Made by a program: the position numbers and the translations under genes. Below the pieces are notes generated by a model, which was not told where the DNA came from, did no database searches, and saw only the letters and a program-made list of their open reading frames with translations. Below, one piece after another: positions 17,608-25,722 of a stretch of 64,000 nt of DNA. The stretch spans positions 930,001 through 994,000 of the forward strand of contig BSNO01000003.1 of assembly GCA_030160035.1 (NCBI GenBank), written 5' to 3'. How positions within the stretch are numbered: position 1 is the first letter of the stretch; each line of letters starts with the position of its first letter. Source of the stretch: Rhizobium albus (GTDB lineage: Bacteria; Pseudomonadota; Alphaproteobacteria; Rhizobiales; Rhizobiaceae).

Positions 17608-18597
17608 ATGCGCCTGACTTCTCCCCACCTCGCCACCGACACGTCCTTCGCTTCACTCAATGTGGACGAGCTTCTGCCCACCTTCGAGCAACTCGTTGCC
17701 GATACGGTGGCGCAGGTCGAGGCCTGTCCTGCCAAATCCGATGCGACCTTTGCGGGCTATGAGAGCCTGTTGGCCGCCATCCGCTCGGCAACGACGCTCG
17801 AAGGCATGCTGCTCGAAAAAGGCGTCGCGCTGGTCGCCGAGACCCATCCGGACCTGACGATCGTAACGCTTGATCGGTCGCTGCCTGTCCATGAGGCGGC
17901 GAAGGCTCTCTTCAAGCGCAACGACTGGTCGAAGGCAGCATTGCTGCGGCTCAATTCCGAGGTCGCTACACGTGAGTTCTACAAGCCCGACCTCCTGATT
18001 GTCTCCGCTAGCCGCCAGCTGGCGCTGATCATCGACGTGAAGAGGTCGGTCGCCTCCTACAAGCAACGCACCCTGAACGAATTGCGATCGCGCATGATGG
18101 CGAGTGCGCTGGTGGTCCGCGACGTCCTGGAGCGTGATCACGATGCCCCGCCGGTCGCGCGTGCCGACATCGCCATCATCGATGGGGCAAGCGAGTGCCG
18201 CGACGAGAAGAAGGGCATCTTCGCCCTTGCCGATCTTGACTGGCTGCTCCGGATCGAAGGTGCCGCCGATGCCATTGGACGTTTGCGCAGCCTCTATGGC
18301 CTCAAGGTGCGCGCGCTGCTCGACGCCCGGTGCGAGGCCATCGTCGCGCCACTGCTCGCCGAGCGCCGCGGCAGGTGGCATGAGCGCAGAGGCGGGAACG
18401 CCGCCAGCGAGACGACTGCTGTCGGCGCAGATGCCGCAGCTACGAAAGGGGCCGGCGCCGAAGATGATGCGCCGGAGGACGAGCTCGAAGACGTAGAGGC
18501 GACGGACGCTGCTTCGGCCGCACCGATGTCGGGACCTGCCTCTGCACCGAGCCGACCGCGCATTGCCGTCGGCATCGCTTCTCGGGGCGTGCACTGA
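17608..18597 (+). CDS. unknown protein with a PD-(D/E)XK nuclease-like motif
   Basis: A 329-residue cytosolic protein. The ATG at 17608 follows GGAG at good spacing; longer in-frame starts lie in Pro/Ser-rich sequence that does not look coding. Residues about 35-100 are helical (FEQLVADTVAQVEA, GMLLEKGVALVA). At about residues 120-150 the sequence KPDLLIVS-ASRQLALIIDVKRS has the spacing of a PD-(D/E)XK nuclease core: Pro-Asp, then strand residues, then Asp-Val-Lys. An acidic tail (about residues 270-310, rich in Ala, Asp and Glu) ends the protein. Its stop overlaps the next start (TGATG). If the motif is real, this would be the nuclease of the island operon; the fold is inferred from one motif. 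Confidence 0.6.
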   Translation: MRLTSPHLATDTSFASLNVDELLPTFEQLVADTVAQVEACPAKSDATFAGYESLLAAIRSATTLEGMLLEKGVALVAETHPDLTIVTLDRSLPVHEAAKALFKRNDWSKAALLRLNSEVATREFYKPDLLIVSASRQLALIIDVKRSVASYKQRTLNELRSRMMASALVVRDVLERDHDAPPVARADIAIIDGASECRDEKKGIFALADLDWLLRIEGAADAIGRLRSLYGLKVRALLDARCEAIVAPLLAERRGRWHERRGGNAASETTAVGADAAATKGAGAEDDAPEDELEDVEATDAASAAPMSGPASAPSRPRIAVGIASRGVH

Positions 18598-19142
18598 TGG
18601 AGTGCACCAATCCACCAGAACGCTCGCCGGTCGTCAGCCTCTGTGATGTGCGGCGCGCGCGCCAGCATGCGCAGACCGCTGAGCGAGCGGCAAACCTGAC
18701 GGGTTCCTTCCCGGACCTTGCCGCCATTGCCCTTGAGCCATCTTACGCAGTCCGCCGCCGCAAGCTGGCTGATGCGATGCGGCAGGTCAGTGGAAGCGAG
18801 CCGGATGCGCCTGTCCTCGATCACCAGATGATCCTGCTCGGTCTCGCCGCAGGCCATGGCTGCGCAGGTCATGGCAGCGATGACGGCAGCGCCGATAATG
18901 GTGAGCCCTGGCCGCTCGGCAGCGGCTTTGCCGACCCGGCCGTCATTGTCGGTCTCGTTCTCCATCATGTCGAGCACGGCGCAAAGCGCGGCATGGCCAT
19001 CCCGAAGTCTCTGCTGGCCGCGCTCGATCATCACGTCGAAGCAGGAAGTGCTGCTGCCCGGCTGGTGCGCGACTGGCTGAATGCGCGCTCCGTCCCGTGC
19101 GGCAGGCGTCGGCTTTGGGTTCGTGAGGGAGGCAAGCCATGA
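18597..19142 (+). CDS. unknown island protein
   Basis: A 181-residue protein beginning MECTNPPERSPVVSL. It is mostly helical, with Ala-rich stretches and a central Gly/Asp/His segment. The C-terminal half (LLAALDHHVEAGSAAARLVRDWLN) is helical. No membrane segment or known motif. It overlaps the preceding gene by one base and the following AAA+ gene by four, so it is translated with them and probably belongs to the same complex or pathway. Confidence 0.6.
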   Translation: MECTNPPERSPVVSLCDVRRARQHAQTAERAANLTGSFPDLAAIALEPSYAVRRRKLADAMRQVSGSEPDAPVLDHQMILLGLAAGHGCAGHGSDDGSADNGEPWPLGSGFADPAVIVGLVLHHVEHGAKRGMAIPKSLLAALDHHVEAGSAAARLVRDWLNARSVPCGRRRLWVREGGKP

Positions 19143-21136
19143 GCGCGCGGCTGAAAGCCCATCTGCTTCGCCGCCTGCGCCACGACGCAAGGCTGCGGGC
19201 CATCGATCGCGCACTGGAGCAGGGCCTGCTGGCCAGCACCGACAAGGAACGTTCGGGTTCAGCGAACAACAGTAAGTTGCCTAAATCAGTCCGGCGGCGA
19301 AAAGTCGTGGAAGAAGATGACAGTGGCTTCTTCTTCCATAGCCATGCGGGCGAGGAGGCGACGGACATCCCCCAGCGTCTGTCGCTTGGCGACCGGCTGA
19401 AGGGCCGCAAGCGTCTGGAGGCCGCGCGTATCCTGAAGCGGCTTGGCTTGGTGCTGCCGGTTGACGAGATCGATCATGCCACCGCCGTTGCAGTCGCCGA
19501 TGTCCTGCAGGCGGTCCGTGAAGCTGCCGTCCCGCATGCCGATGAGGTGGCGGTCATGCTGCTGCTCGCCGACGCCGTGGCAGGCGAGGGCGGTTCCAAT
19601 GATGGCTGGCAGGCCATCCTGCGACGGCCAGACTGGAGCGTCGTCGTTCTGTCGCCCGTCGACGGGTTCCGGCTGCGCCTCATCCGCATGCTGAAGGACG
19701 GTGCCTTCGGAACGACTGTCGGCGTCTTCAACGGCTACGAGTTGAGCGGCGACCTGACCGCCATGCCACCGCGCTACGAGCGCGGTCGCACGGTCATCGT
19801 CTTCCGAGGCGACCCTGACGAGAAGTACGCTTCGGTGGAACGCGACGAGCCCGCCGCCTTCGCCGCGCGGCTCGCCATTCCCGTGCTCGGTATCGGCACT
19901 GCGGTCGAGCATCTGCCAGCGCGGCTCTGCCGATCCGCTGATCTGACACTTGAGACCGGGCCGCTGACATTGGCCATCATCGGCGACGCCTTACGCGAGG
20001 TCTTGGGCGCAGCTCCTGCTGATCTCACGCAGCACCTTACGGAGACTCAGGCGGCATCGCTTTCGCTCCATGATCTTGTCGTCGCCGTGCGGCCGGGCCT
20101 TGCACTCAATGACGTCGTGGCGACGCTGCAACGGCTGGCAGGTGCCGAGGGCGGCGCTGGCCGCTCGGGGGCAGGTGGCAACAGGGACGGCAAGACGGCC
20201 TGTGCAACGCGATCGTCTTCAGCGCGTAGCGGGTCGTCTTTCGACAGCAAGGGCCGTGGCGGGCGCACCATCTCGTCGGGCAGCGGGATCATCGAGCCGC
20301 AGAGCTTGCCCGATGCCACCAGCGATGACGTGGCGCCCATGCCCTCAGGAGCTCAGGGCACGGCTCGCGCCTCGCCACCGATCAGCATCGAGACTTTGCA
20401 TGGCTATGGCGAGGCACGGTCCTGGGCACTCGATCTCAAGCAGGATCTGACGCTCTGGAATCAAGGCACACTGCCCTGGTCGCAGCTGAGCACGCGGCTT
20501 CTGCTCTCCGGCCCGCCGGGCACGGGCAAGACAACATTTGCGCGGGCGCTCTGCAACACGCTTCAAGTTCCTTTGGTCGTCACGTCCGTCTCGACCTGGC
20601 TGGAGCCTGGCTATCTCGGCGATGTCATCAAGCGCATGCGGATCGCGTTTGAAGAGGCGCTGGCCCATGCGCCCGCCATCCTCTTCATCGACGAGATCGA
20701 CGGCATCGGCAGCCGCAACCGGGGAGGGGAGTATGACGACTACTGGACGGGACTAATCAACAAACTGCTCGAACTCATGGACGGGTCGGTGAAGACCGAA
20801 GGCCTGATCATCGTCGGCGCCACCAACCATCCGGGCGTCATCGATCCGGCGATACGCAGGTCGGGGCGGCTCGAGACCCATCTCGAGATCCCGCTCCCTG
20901 ACGTCGACGCGATTGTCGGCATCCTTGCGCACCATCTGGGAAATGACTTCCCGAACGTGGTCGCGTCAAAGCCAGAGGCGCCGGAATTGGGACCGAGCAG
21001 CACCGCCGAGGCGCATGCGGCTCCCCCGCCGCCACGAGCTGACAGCGCAGGAGCGGTCCGCTCATCGGCCGCACCAACTGGAGCAACATCAACAACCTCA
21101 CCCAACCTGCTGGAAGTGGAGCCACGCCGATGCTGA
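19139..21136 (+). CDS. AAA+ ATPase, FtsH/Cdc48-like core lacking its lid
   Basis: A 665-residue protein. Residues 1-400 are an unfamiliar helical region with a Gly/Ser/Arg-rich low-complexity linker (about 335-400). Residues about 425-610 form a classical AAA core: Walker A GPPGTGKT at 458-465, Walker B ILFIDEID at 514-521, and the second region of homology GATNHPGVIDPAIRRSGRLE with the arginine finger. The usual C-terminal lid (the ADIERIV-type helix) is absent. The chain instead ends in a Pro/Ala/Ser-rich tail. The lid is found at the start of the protease gene two positions downstream. No membrane segments are visible, unlike true FtsH. It should unfold substrates for the protease encoded by that gene. 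Confidence 0.85.
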   Translation: MSARLKAHLLRRLRHDARLRAIDRALEQGLLASTDKERSGSANNSKLPKSVRRRKVVEEDDSGFFFHSHAGEEATDIPQRLSLGDRLKGRKRLEAARILKRLGLVLPVDEIDHATAVAVADVLQAVREAAVPHADEVAVMLLLADAVAGEGGSNDGWQAILRRPDWSVVVLSPVDGFRLRLIRMLKDGAFGTTVGVFNGYELSGDLTAMPPRYERGRTVIVFRGDPDEKYASVERDEPAAFAARLAIPVLGIGTAVEHLPARLCRSADLTLETGPLTLAIIGDALREVLGAAPADLTQHLTETQAASLSLHDLVVAVRPGLALNDVVATLQRLAGAEGGAGRSGAGGNRDGKTACATRSSSARSGSSFDSKGRGGRTISSGSGIIEPQSLPDATSDDVAPMPSGAQGTARASPPISIETLHGYGEARSWALDLKQDLTLWNQGTLPWSQLSTRLLLSGPPGTGKTTFARALCNTLQVPLVVTSVSTWLEPGYLGDVIKRMRIAFEEALAHAPAILFIDEIDGIGSRNRGGEYDDYWTGLINKLLELMDGSVKTEGLIIVGATNHPGVIDPAIRRSGRLETHLEIPLPDVDAIVGILAHHLGNDFPNVVASKPEAPELGPSSTAEAHAAPPPPRADSAGAVRSSAAPTGATSTTSPNLLEVEPRRC

Positions 21137-21510
21137 TCTTCGACCTCAACAGCCCATGCACCAACGCCCGCCTCGGCATCCTGCTGGAACGGCTGAAGTC
21201 GCTTGTTGCAGATATAGAAGCCGTGCAGGCCGGAACGACACCGCCATCGCTCAACGAGGACGCGCCGCTCCTCGACGACTGGCGCGACACCGAGACCTAT
21301 CGCCCCGTCTGGTGTCTCACGGGACGTTCGAACGGGCATCCGCTGCTGCCCGGCTCCGGGCGGATGATCATGACTTCCGAACTTCATCTCATCTCGCGCG
21401 ACGGCCGCTTCGCCCGCACCGCCTCGCGCTGGTATCTTCTCGGGGACTATCGACAGGTTCCGGACAACGACCTCGACGCCGAGCCTGGGGCAGGGAGGAG
21501 GATGCAATGA
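21130..21510 (+). CDS. small conserved-looking protein between split FtsH halves
   Basis: A 126-residue cytosolic protein starting MLIFDLNSPCTNARLGILL. The N-terminal helix is followed by a conserved-looking core with CLTGRSNGHPLLPGSGRMIM and ELHLISRDGRFARTASRWYLLG. It resembles a small domain-of-unknown-function family (possibly DUF6634) of alphaproteobacterial mobile DNA, but I am not sure of that match. It overlaps the AAA+ gene by seven bases and the protease gene by four, so all three are translated together. A role as adaptor or regulator of the two halves is possible. Confidence 0.6.
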   Translation: MLIFDLNSPCTNARLGILLERLKSLVADIEAVQAGTTPPSLNEDAPLLDDWRDTETYRPVWCLTGRSNGHPLLPGSGRMIMTSELHLISRDGRFARTASRWYLLGDYRQVPDNDLDAEPGAGRRMQ

Positions 21511-22304
21511 GCAAGCAAGAGATCTCTGACCTGCGCCCGCTTGCCCGTCTCGCCGTTGGCCGCAGCGGCGCGGACATCGAGCGCATCGTGCGTGAGGCGC
21601 GGCGTGCCGCACGTCGAGAAGCAAGACCCCTTCGCTGGGACGACATTGTCGACACTCTCGGTGCGGCCCGTCGCGGACGCCCGGAAGACCTGCGATGGCG
21701 CATGGCGGTCCATGAAGCAGGCCATGCGCTCGTCCATCTCGTTGTCCGTCAAGCAAGTAGAAGTGGTCACGGCAATCTGACCGTCATGTCGATCGAGGCC
21801 GATCACGGCGGCATGGTTCATGTCCAGCCGGAGCCACATGTTGAAGAGACGCAAGCCCATCTCATGGGGCTGATCACCGTGCGTCTGGCAGGGCGCGTTG
21901 CCGAGGAGATCGTGCTTGCTGATCCGGTCGCCGGATCAGGCGGGGCGCCCGACAGCGATCTGGCTCAGGCGACCGATCTTGCCGTCATGCTGGAAACGAC
22001 GCTCGGCTTCGGACGCCACCAGCCGCTCGTCTATCGCAGCATGATCGACCGCAGCCACATGCTGGCGCTGGACCAGCGTCTTGCCGGTGCCGTCCATGAA
22101 CGGCTCGAAGCCTGCCGGGGGAGGGCGCACGCGATCCTGACGGCGGAGGCGGAGACACATCTCTGGCTCGCAAGGACGCTGCTGCGCCACGGCGTCCTCG
22201 AAGGTGACGAGCTTGCCGAGATCGTGAGGGAAGCACGGCGTCGGCTGGCAGCAGGCGCCGCAGGGACGGCGGGACCTGATGTCGATGAAGGATCGCCTTG
22301 TTGA
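21507..22304 (+). CDS. M41-type zinc protease with AAA lid (FtsH C-terminal half)
   Basis: A 265-residue protein. Residues about 8-50 (LARLAVGRSGADIERIVREA) are the helical lid of an FtsH-type AAA domain, and the rest is an M41 metallopeptidase. The zinc motif HEAGH is at residues 69-73; the third ligand is likely Asp151 in GGAPDSDLAQAT, matching the FtsH spacing. The typical VRLAGRVAEEIV helix lies between. All catalytic residues are present. With the AAA+ protein two genes upstream it would form an ATP-dependent protease split at the core/lid border. No membrane anchor is encoded in either part. It overlaps the previous gene by four bases. Confidence 0.87.
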   Translation: MSKQEISDLRPLARLAVGRSGADIERIVREARRAARREARPLRWDDIVDTLGAARRGRPEDLRWRMAVHEAGHALVHLVVRQASRSGHGNLTVMSIEADHGGMVHVQPEPHVEETQAHLMGLITVRLAGRVAEEIVLADPVAGSGGAPDSDLAQATDLAVMLETTLGFGRHQPLVYRSMIDRSHMLALDQRLAGAVHERLEACRGRAHAILTAEAETHLWLARTLLRHGVLEGDELAEIVREARRRLAAGAAGTAGPDVDEGSPC

Positions 22305-22400
22305 GCCTCTGGCAATGGACCGTGGCCAGGGCAGGGCACGGCAGCGACAATGACTACCAACGTCGGCGACGCGGGGCAGATCGACGTGATCCGACGGTTG

Positions 22401-22615
22401 ATGAAGTGCCCGCACGTCATCTCGATTTGCGGTCATCTGATTCAGAGATTGGGACGAACGATTCAATGCGCCGTGCCAGCGTTGCGCAACTCGGTGTCTC
22501 CGATTCCTGGCTCTGGACCAGCGTTGCATGCGCAAACGGGGTTTGCGGGACAAGGCGAGATGAGGTGCCCGCGACGCGATCTGCATCGAGATGATTTGCG
22601 GTCATCCGATTCAGA
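22401..22615 (+). repeat. direct repeats in the gap after the protease gene
   Basis: The 23-base sequence GATTTGCGGTCATC-Y-GATTCAGA occurs at 22424-22446 and 22593-22615 with one mismatch; each is preceded by ATGARGTGCCCGC (22401 and 22560). The 458-base gap 22305-22762 holds no other convincing gene. Confidence 0.65.
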
Positions 22616-22691
22616 ACCCAGGGCTGCTGATTCAAGAATTGCTACCAACGATTCCCATCTCCGGACAACCGTTACATGCAAACCGCGTTTG
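22533..22691. promoter_or_regulatory. two CAAAC-N3-GTTTG dyads upstream of the small island gene
   Basis: Perfect five-base arms with three-base spacers GGG (22533-22545) and CGC (22679-22691). Two more copies lie after the gene. Probably binding sites of a dimeric regulator or an iteron-like DNA-binding protein. Confidence 0.6.
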
Positions 22692-22762
22692 TGGCTTGCA
22701 TGGCCGCCGGTCACGCTTCTCGGACGGCAATGACGCCGTGTCGAGAAAGAAGGGCCAGCGAT

Positions 22763-23119
22763 ATGGCGAAACGTGGGGGAGGCCGCGACGAGCGGCTGCG
22801 CAAGCAACGCGAGTACCAGAGGAAGTACCGCAAGCGGGTGAAGAGTGGTCGGGCCCCGGACCGCGATGAGATCGCGCGCCAGCTTCTTCACTATGCGATC
22901 ACCGAGAACCTGAAACGGGATCGCGAAAGCGAGCTCTGGCATATGGCCGACAGCGTGATCGAGCGCCTCGTCGAGCGGGGCTATGACCTCGAGGCGTCGA
23001 GAGAGGTCTTCGTCGGTATCGTCGACCGCTACGAGAAGGGCTGGACGTTCCAGCGCCGGGTGCATCTGCTGCCGCCGCCTGAGGACGCGGCCGGAGACGA
23101 GGGCGACAGCCGCCACTGA
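22763..23119 (+). CDS. small highly charged island protein
   Basis: A 118-residue protein. The first 35 residues are very basic (GGGRDERLRKQREYQRKYRKR), suited to nucleic-acid binding. The rest is helical with a charged core (DEIARQLLHYAITENLKRDR, SVIERLVERGYDLEASREVF). No known family. The ribosome site AAGGG lies before the ATG. It is bracketed by two pairs of identical dyads, CAAAC-N3-GTTTG, and may bind them itself, for example as a regulator of excision or copy control; this is inference. Confidence 0.65.
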   Translation: MAKRGGGRDERLRKQREYQRKYRKRVKSGRAPDRDEIARQLLHYAITENLKRDRESELWHMADSVIERLVERGYDLEASREVFVGIVDRYEKGWTFQRRVHLLPPPEDAAGDEGDSRH

Positions 23120-23293
23120 CCGGAGTTCCAAGGCGTCGGTGCGGGTTCGTCCCCATCGGCGCGCCCAACGACCCTGGCCCAATAGCCGCCATCCTGCATG
23201 AAGCTCGCCCGGTTCTCCTGGCGGGCTTTATTTTTGGCGACACGCTTGGCCACTGCCTGATGGGGTTCAGCCGTGCTCAGTCCGGCGTTCCAT

Positions 23294-23352
23294 CAAACGT
23301 CGTTTGCTCCTTTCATGCGTATTCCCCCCGTTACTCCTTCAAACGCGGTTTG
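23294..23352. promoter_or_regulatory. two CAAAC-N3-GTTTG dyads downstream of the small island gene
   Basis: Copies with spacers GTC (23294-23306) and GCG (23340-23352), 46 bases apart, in the gap before the convergent integrase gene. The remainder of 23120-23454 shows no gene. Confidence 0.6.
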
Positions 23353-23454
23353 CGAAACATGCGATGCCAGGATTGGGGACAAACGATTCAGGGCTTTGGG
23401 TTTATCCGCCTGCATTCCAACGAGGCATTTGTATCCCGCAGGCCGAAGGCCTAA

Positions 23455-25632
23455 TCAACGACGCGACTTCGGTCGCCTGCCGCGGGTACGCCGTGCTTTG
23501 TAGAGCTTGTCGAAATCCAGCCCCCTAAACATCGAGTAGTCCACTTCTTCGTCGAGCTCGGCAAATGCCAGTTCGCGCGCGCGCTTCTCACTGATCGACT
23601 TGAAGCCATAAAGATCGTGCTCCTCTTCCAGCTTGTGTCCTGCTTGAAGGCGCCGGTCGCGCGGGTCGATCTTGTTGTCGCGCATCAGCTCGATGTGACC
23701 GCCACGTAAGGAATGGAAGACCTCCCTACCTTTCCCATCGATCCCTGCTTTGTCGAAAAGACGCTGCATGTATGTGCTGGCCTGCTTGCTGGGATCCTTG
23801 AGGCTGGTGAGCGTTGGAAACAGAAAAGCATCGCCCAGTCTTTGCGCCCATTCGGTGAACCCGATCTCGCGGAGAAAATCATGCAGCACAAAAAAGGTGG
23901 TGCTCTGATCGGTCTTGATCGGAACGCGCTTCCAGATTCCTTCCTCCGTCAGAACAATACCAGAAGTCTGGGCGACCCAGACGCCCGGATATTTTTGGCG
24001 AATGTCGCTTCCCGTCAGGTGGGCCAGCAGACCGAGACGGCGTCCCGTCAAGTTCCCGAGCAATGGCAGGAGGGCTTCGTCGAGCAGTGCGCCAGCGACA
24101 CCCGTCCGGAAGATGTTGCCCAGTTGCTGCGTACTAATCGGCTCCGCCGACTGTGCAGGAGCTGCGGTGTCGGGATAGCGCAGCCTGACACCGGTGAGCG
24201 GATTGTCGTAGTTGTAGGTCGTTGTCTGCGATCCGATCACCGTCTTGGCGATTGAGACGTAGCCGTTTTCAAACACGGATCGTTTAAGCGGCTTGAACTT
24301 CAAGTCTGCGTTCCGCGCCAGGATCTCCCAGGCGCTCAGATGAGGCGGCCTGTGGCGCTCAAGAGCGGGCCAGTGGGTCATCAAGGCGATGTAGGCCTGA
24401 AGGTCAGCCCCGGTGTAGGTATCCACGGGGTGGTCGCCGATCAGCTCAAGGAAGATCTTAAGCCTGTTGCGTGCTGTCTTGATATCCTTATTGTCCTGCC
24501 CGACCTTGATTGCCCGAACTGAAAAATACTCCTCCGCGATTTCACTCAGCCTTGGCAGATTGGAAACCTTGCGATCGACCGTTCGACGATCGAGCAGATG
24601 GGCCGGGATGATCTTCCCGTCCTGGTCTCGATAGATGCGCGTCTGGGAGCCAGGAGCGGTGGGTTGCGACGACGCCGGAGTGACGAAGGGGGACGAAATT
24701 CGAACGGTGGGAACAGCGGCGTCAGGGGCAATTCCATCCACGATCGTTTGGCGTGACGCCGCCTGCATGCTGTGGCGGCCTGGATGCAAGTCGCGCTCGA
24801 TTTCCGGTACGCCGATGGTCGGCGGTTCGGGTGTGGCCTCTAAGGCTGCGGGCGGACGAACCGCATCCTCTTGATGTTGGTTCAAAGGAGGCAATGCCTG
24901 ATCCGGACGGGTCGTTTGCGCTTCCGACTGACCCTTCGTCGCCACCTTTTGTTCAGATGCCGCCGGGGCCAATGGCTTGGACAACGGGCTCAGAGAGCCG
25001 GCCTCGCCGAGGAAGTTTAGCGTCTGGTTGACCCGTTCGACGGCCTGCGCCTTGAGGAGTTCGGCGTTGTCCGTGATCAGCGGGCTGGCGGCATCTCCTT
25101 TCGCCAGCTCACGGTTCAGCATCACAAGATCGCGCAAGCCTCTGAACGCTGGCATTTGATGCGGCGGTGTGGGAGGCGCTGGTTTTGAGATGATCGTATG
25201 CATCGCCTTGAGGTAGCCCTTGACCTCGGCTGCGGTTAGCTGCGGCGTTTCTCCGCCGAACATCAGCCCATCCGAGTCGGTCGGGGATCGGGCGTCTTCT
25301 GTCATTCGTTCAGTCCTAACCTGTTCGAAACGATCGCGCGCGAGCGCCGCGAGAAGTTCGGCCCTAGCACGGGCCTGCTTTGCCGTCAGCGCTCCGAGCC
25401 CGATTCTTACGATCCGTGCGCCTGGCCCGCAAACATCCTCGGGCATCCTGATCTGAAAAAGATAAACAGACCCCGACCGCACCAGATATCTGCCGGCTGA
25501 GACAGCCTTGGCGCTGCGTTTGCGTGAGACATGGTCTCTTGCGCTGGATCGATCGCTAGCAGGATCGCCAGACGATACATCCAGCGATACCTCTGGCGAT
25601 ACACCGCGCGATACATGGAAATCAGAATCCAC
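23455..25632 (-). CDS. tyrosine recombinase / integrase (725 residues)
   Basis: A long phage-type integrase. The C-terminal catalytic domain (about residues 505-725) has the expected residues: Arg in LTGRRLGLLAHL, His and Arg in FHSLRGGHIELM, a second His in RRLQAGHKLEEE, and the nucleophile Tyr in DLYGFKSI. The central part (VSNLPRLSEIAEEYFSVRAI, then KTARNRLKIFLELIGDHPVD) is the SAM-like core-binding domain. About 300 N-terminal residues include an arm-type region (GRYLVRSGSVYLFQIRMPED) and a Pro/Ala/Ser/Gln-rich stretch, longer than usual. The gene lies 90 bases from tRNA-Ser and is transcribed away from it, so it most likely integrated this island into the tRNA. The first residues are encoded by four 12-base repeats, so a later start is possible. 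Confidence 0.93.
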   Translation of the reverse strand: MDSDFHVSRGVSPEVSLDVSSGDPASDRSSARDHVSRKRSAKAVSAGRYLVRSGSVYLFQIRMPEDVCGPGARIVRIGLGALTAKQARARAELLAALARDRFEQVRTERMTEDARSPTDSDGLMFGGETPQLTAAEVKGYLKAMHTIISKPAPPTPPHQMPAFRGLRDLVMLNRELAKGDAASPLITDNAELLKAQAVERVNQTLNFLGEAGSLSPLSKPLAPAASEQKVATKGQSEAQTTRPDQALPPLNQHQEDAVRPPAALEATPEPPTIGVPEIERDLHPGRHSMQAASRQTIVDGIAPDAAVPTVRISSPFVTPASSQPTAPGSQTRIYRDQDGKIIPAHLLDRRTVDRKVSNLPRLSEIAEEYFSVRAIKVGQDNKDIKTARNRLKIFLELIGDHPVDTYTGADLQAYIALMTHWPALERHRPPHLSAWEILARNADLKFKPLKRSVFENGYVSIAKTVIGSQTTTYNYDNPLTGVRLRYPDTAAPAQSAEPISTQQLGNIFRTGVAGALLDEALLPLLGNLTGRRLGLLAHLTGSDIRQKYPGVWVAQTSGIVLTEEGIWKRVPIKTDQSTTFFVLHDFLREIGFTEWAQRLGDAFLFPTLTSLKDPSKQASTYMQRLFDKAGIDGKGREVFHSLRGGHIELMRDNKIDPRDRRLQAGHKLEEEHDLYGFKSISEKRARELAFAELDEEVDYSMFRGLDFDKLYKARRTRGRRPKSRR
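25571..25618. repeat. four tandem 12-base repeats at the integrase 5' end
   Basis: Four consecutive 12-base units share the core CGATAC (unit starts 25571, 25583, 25595, 25607). They lie inside the first codons of the integrase frame as called and close to the tRNA attachment site, so they could be arm-type integrase binding sites or a repeat in the promoter region. Confidence 0.65.
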
Positions 25633-25722
25633 CTCAAAACTCCCGAGAAAGGAGCTGCAGGAAATGATTTCCCGAACCGGATCAGCCTGTTAGCTAAAAC
25701 TGAGGTAGAGTACGCCAGGAAA

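Noticed and set aside
13367-25632. CRISPR array or conjugation genes in the island
   Set aside because: No regularly spaced repeats of CRISPR size and no relaxase or type IV secretion gene were found.
20938-25678. AAATGACTTCCCGAAC in the AAA+ gene and AAATGATTTCCCGAAC near the tRNA as a possible attachment pair
   Set aside because: One mismatch in 16 bases is expected many times by chance in a window of this size, and the left copy is explained by coding sequence.
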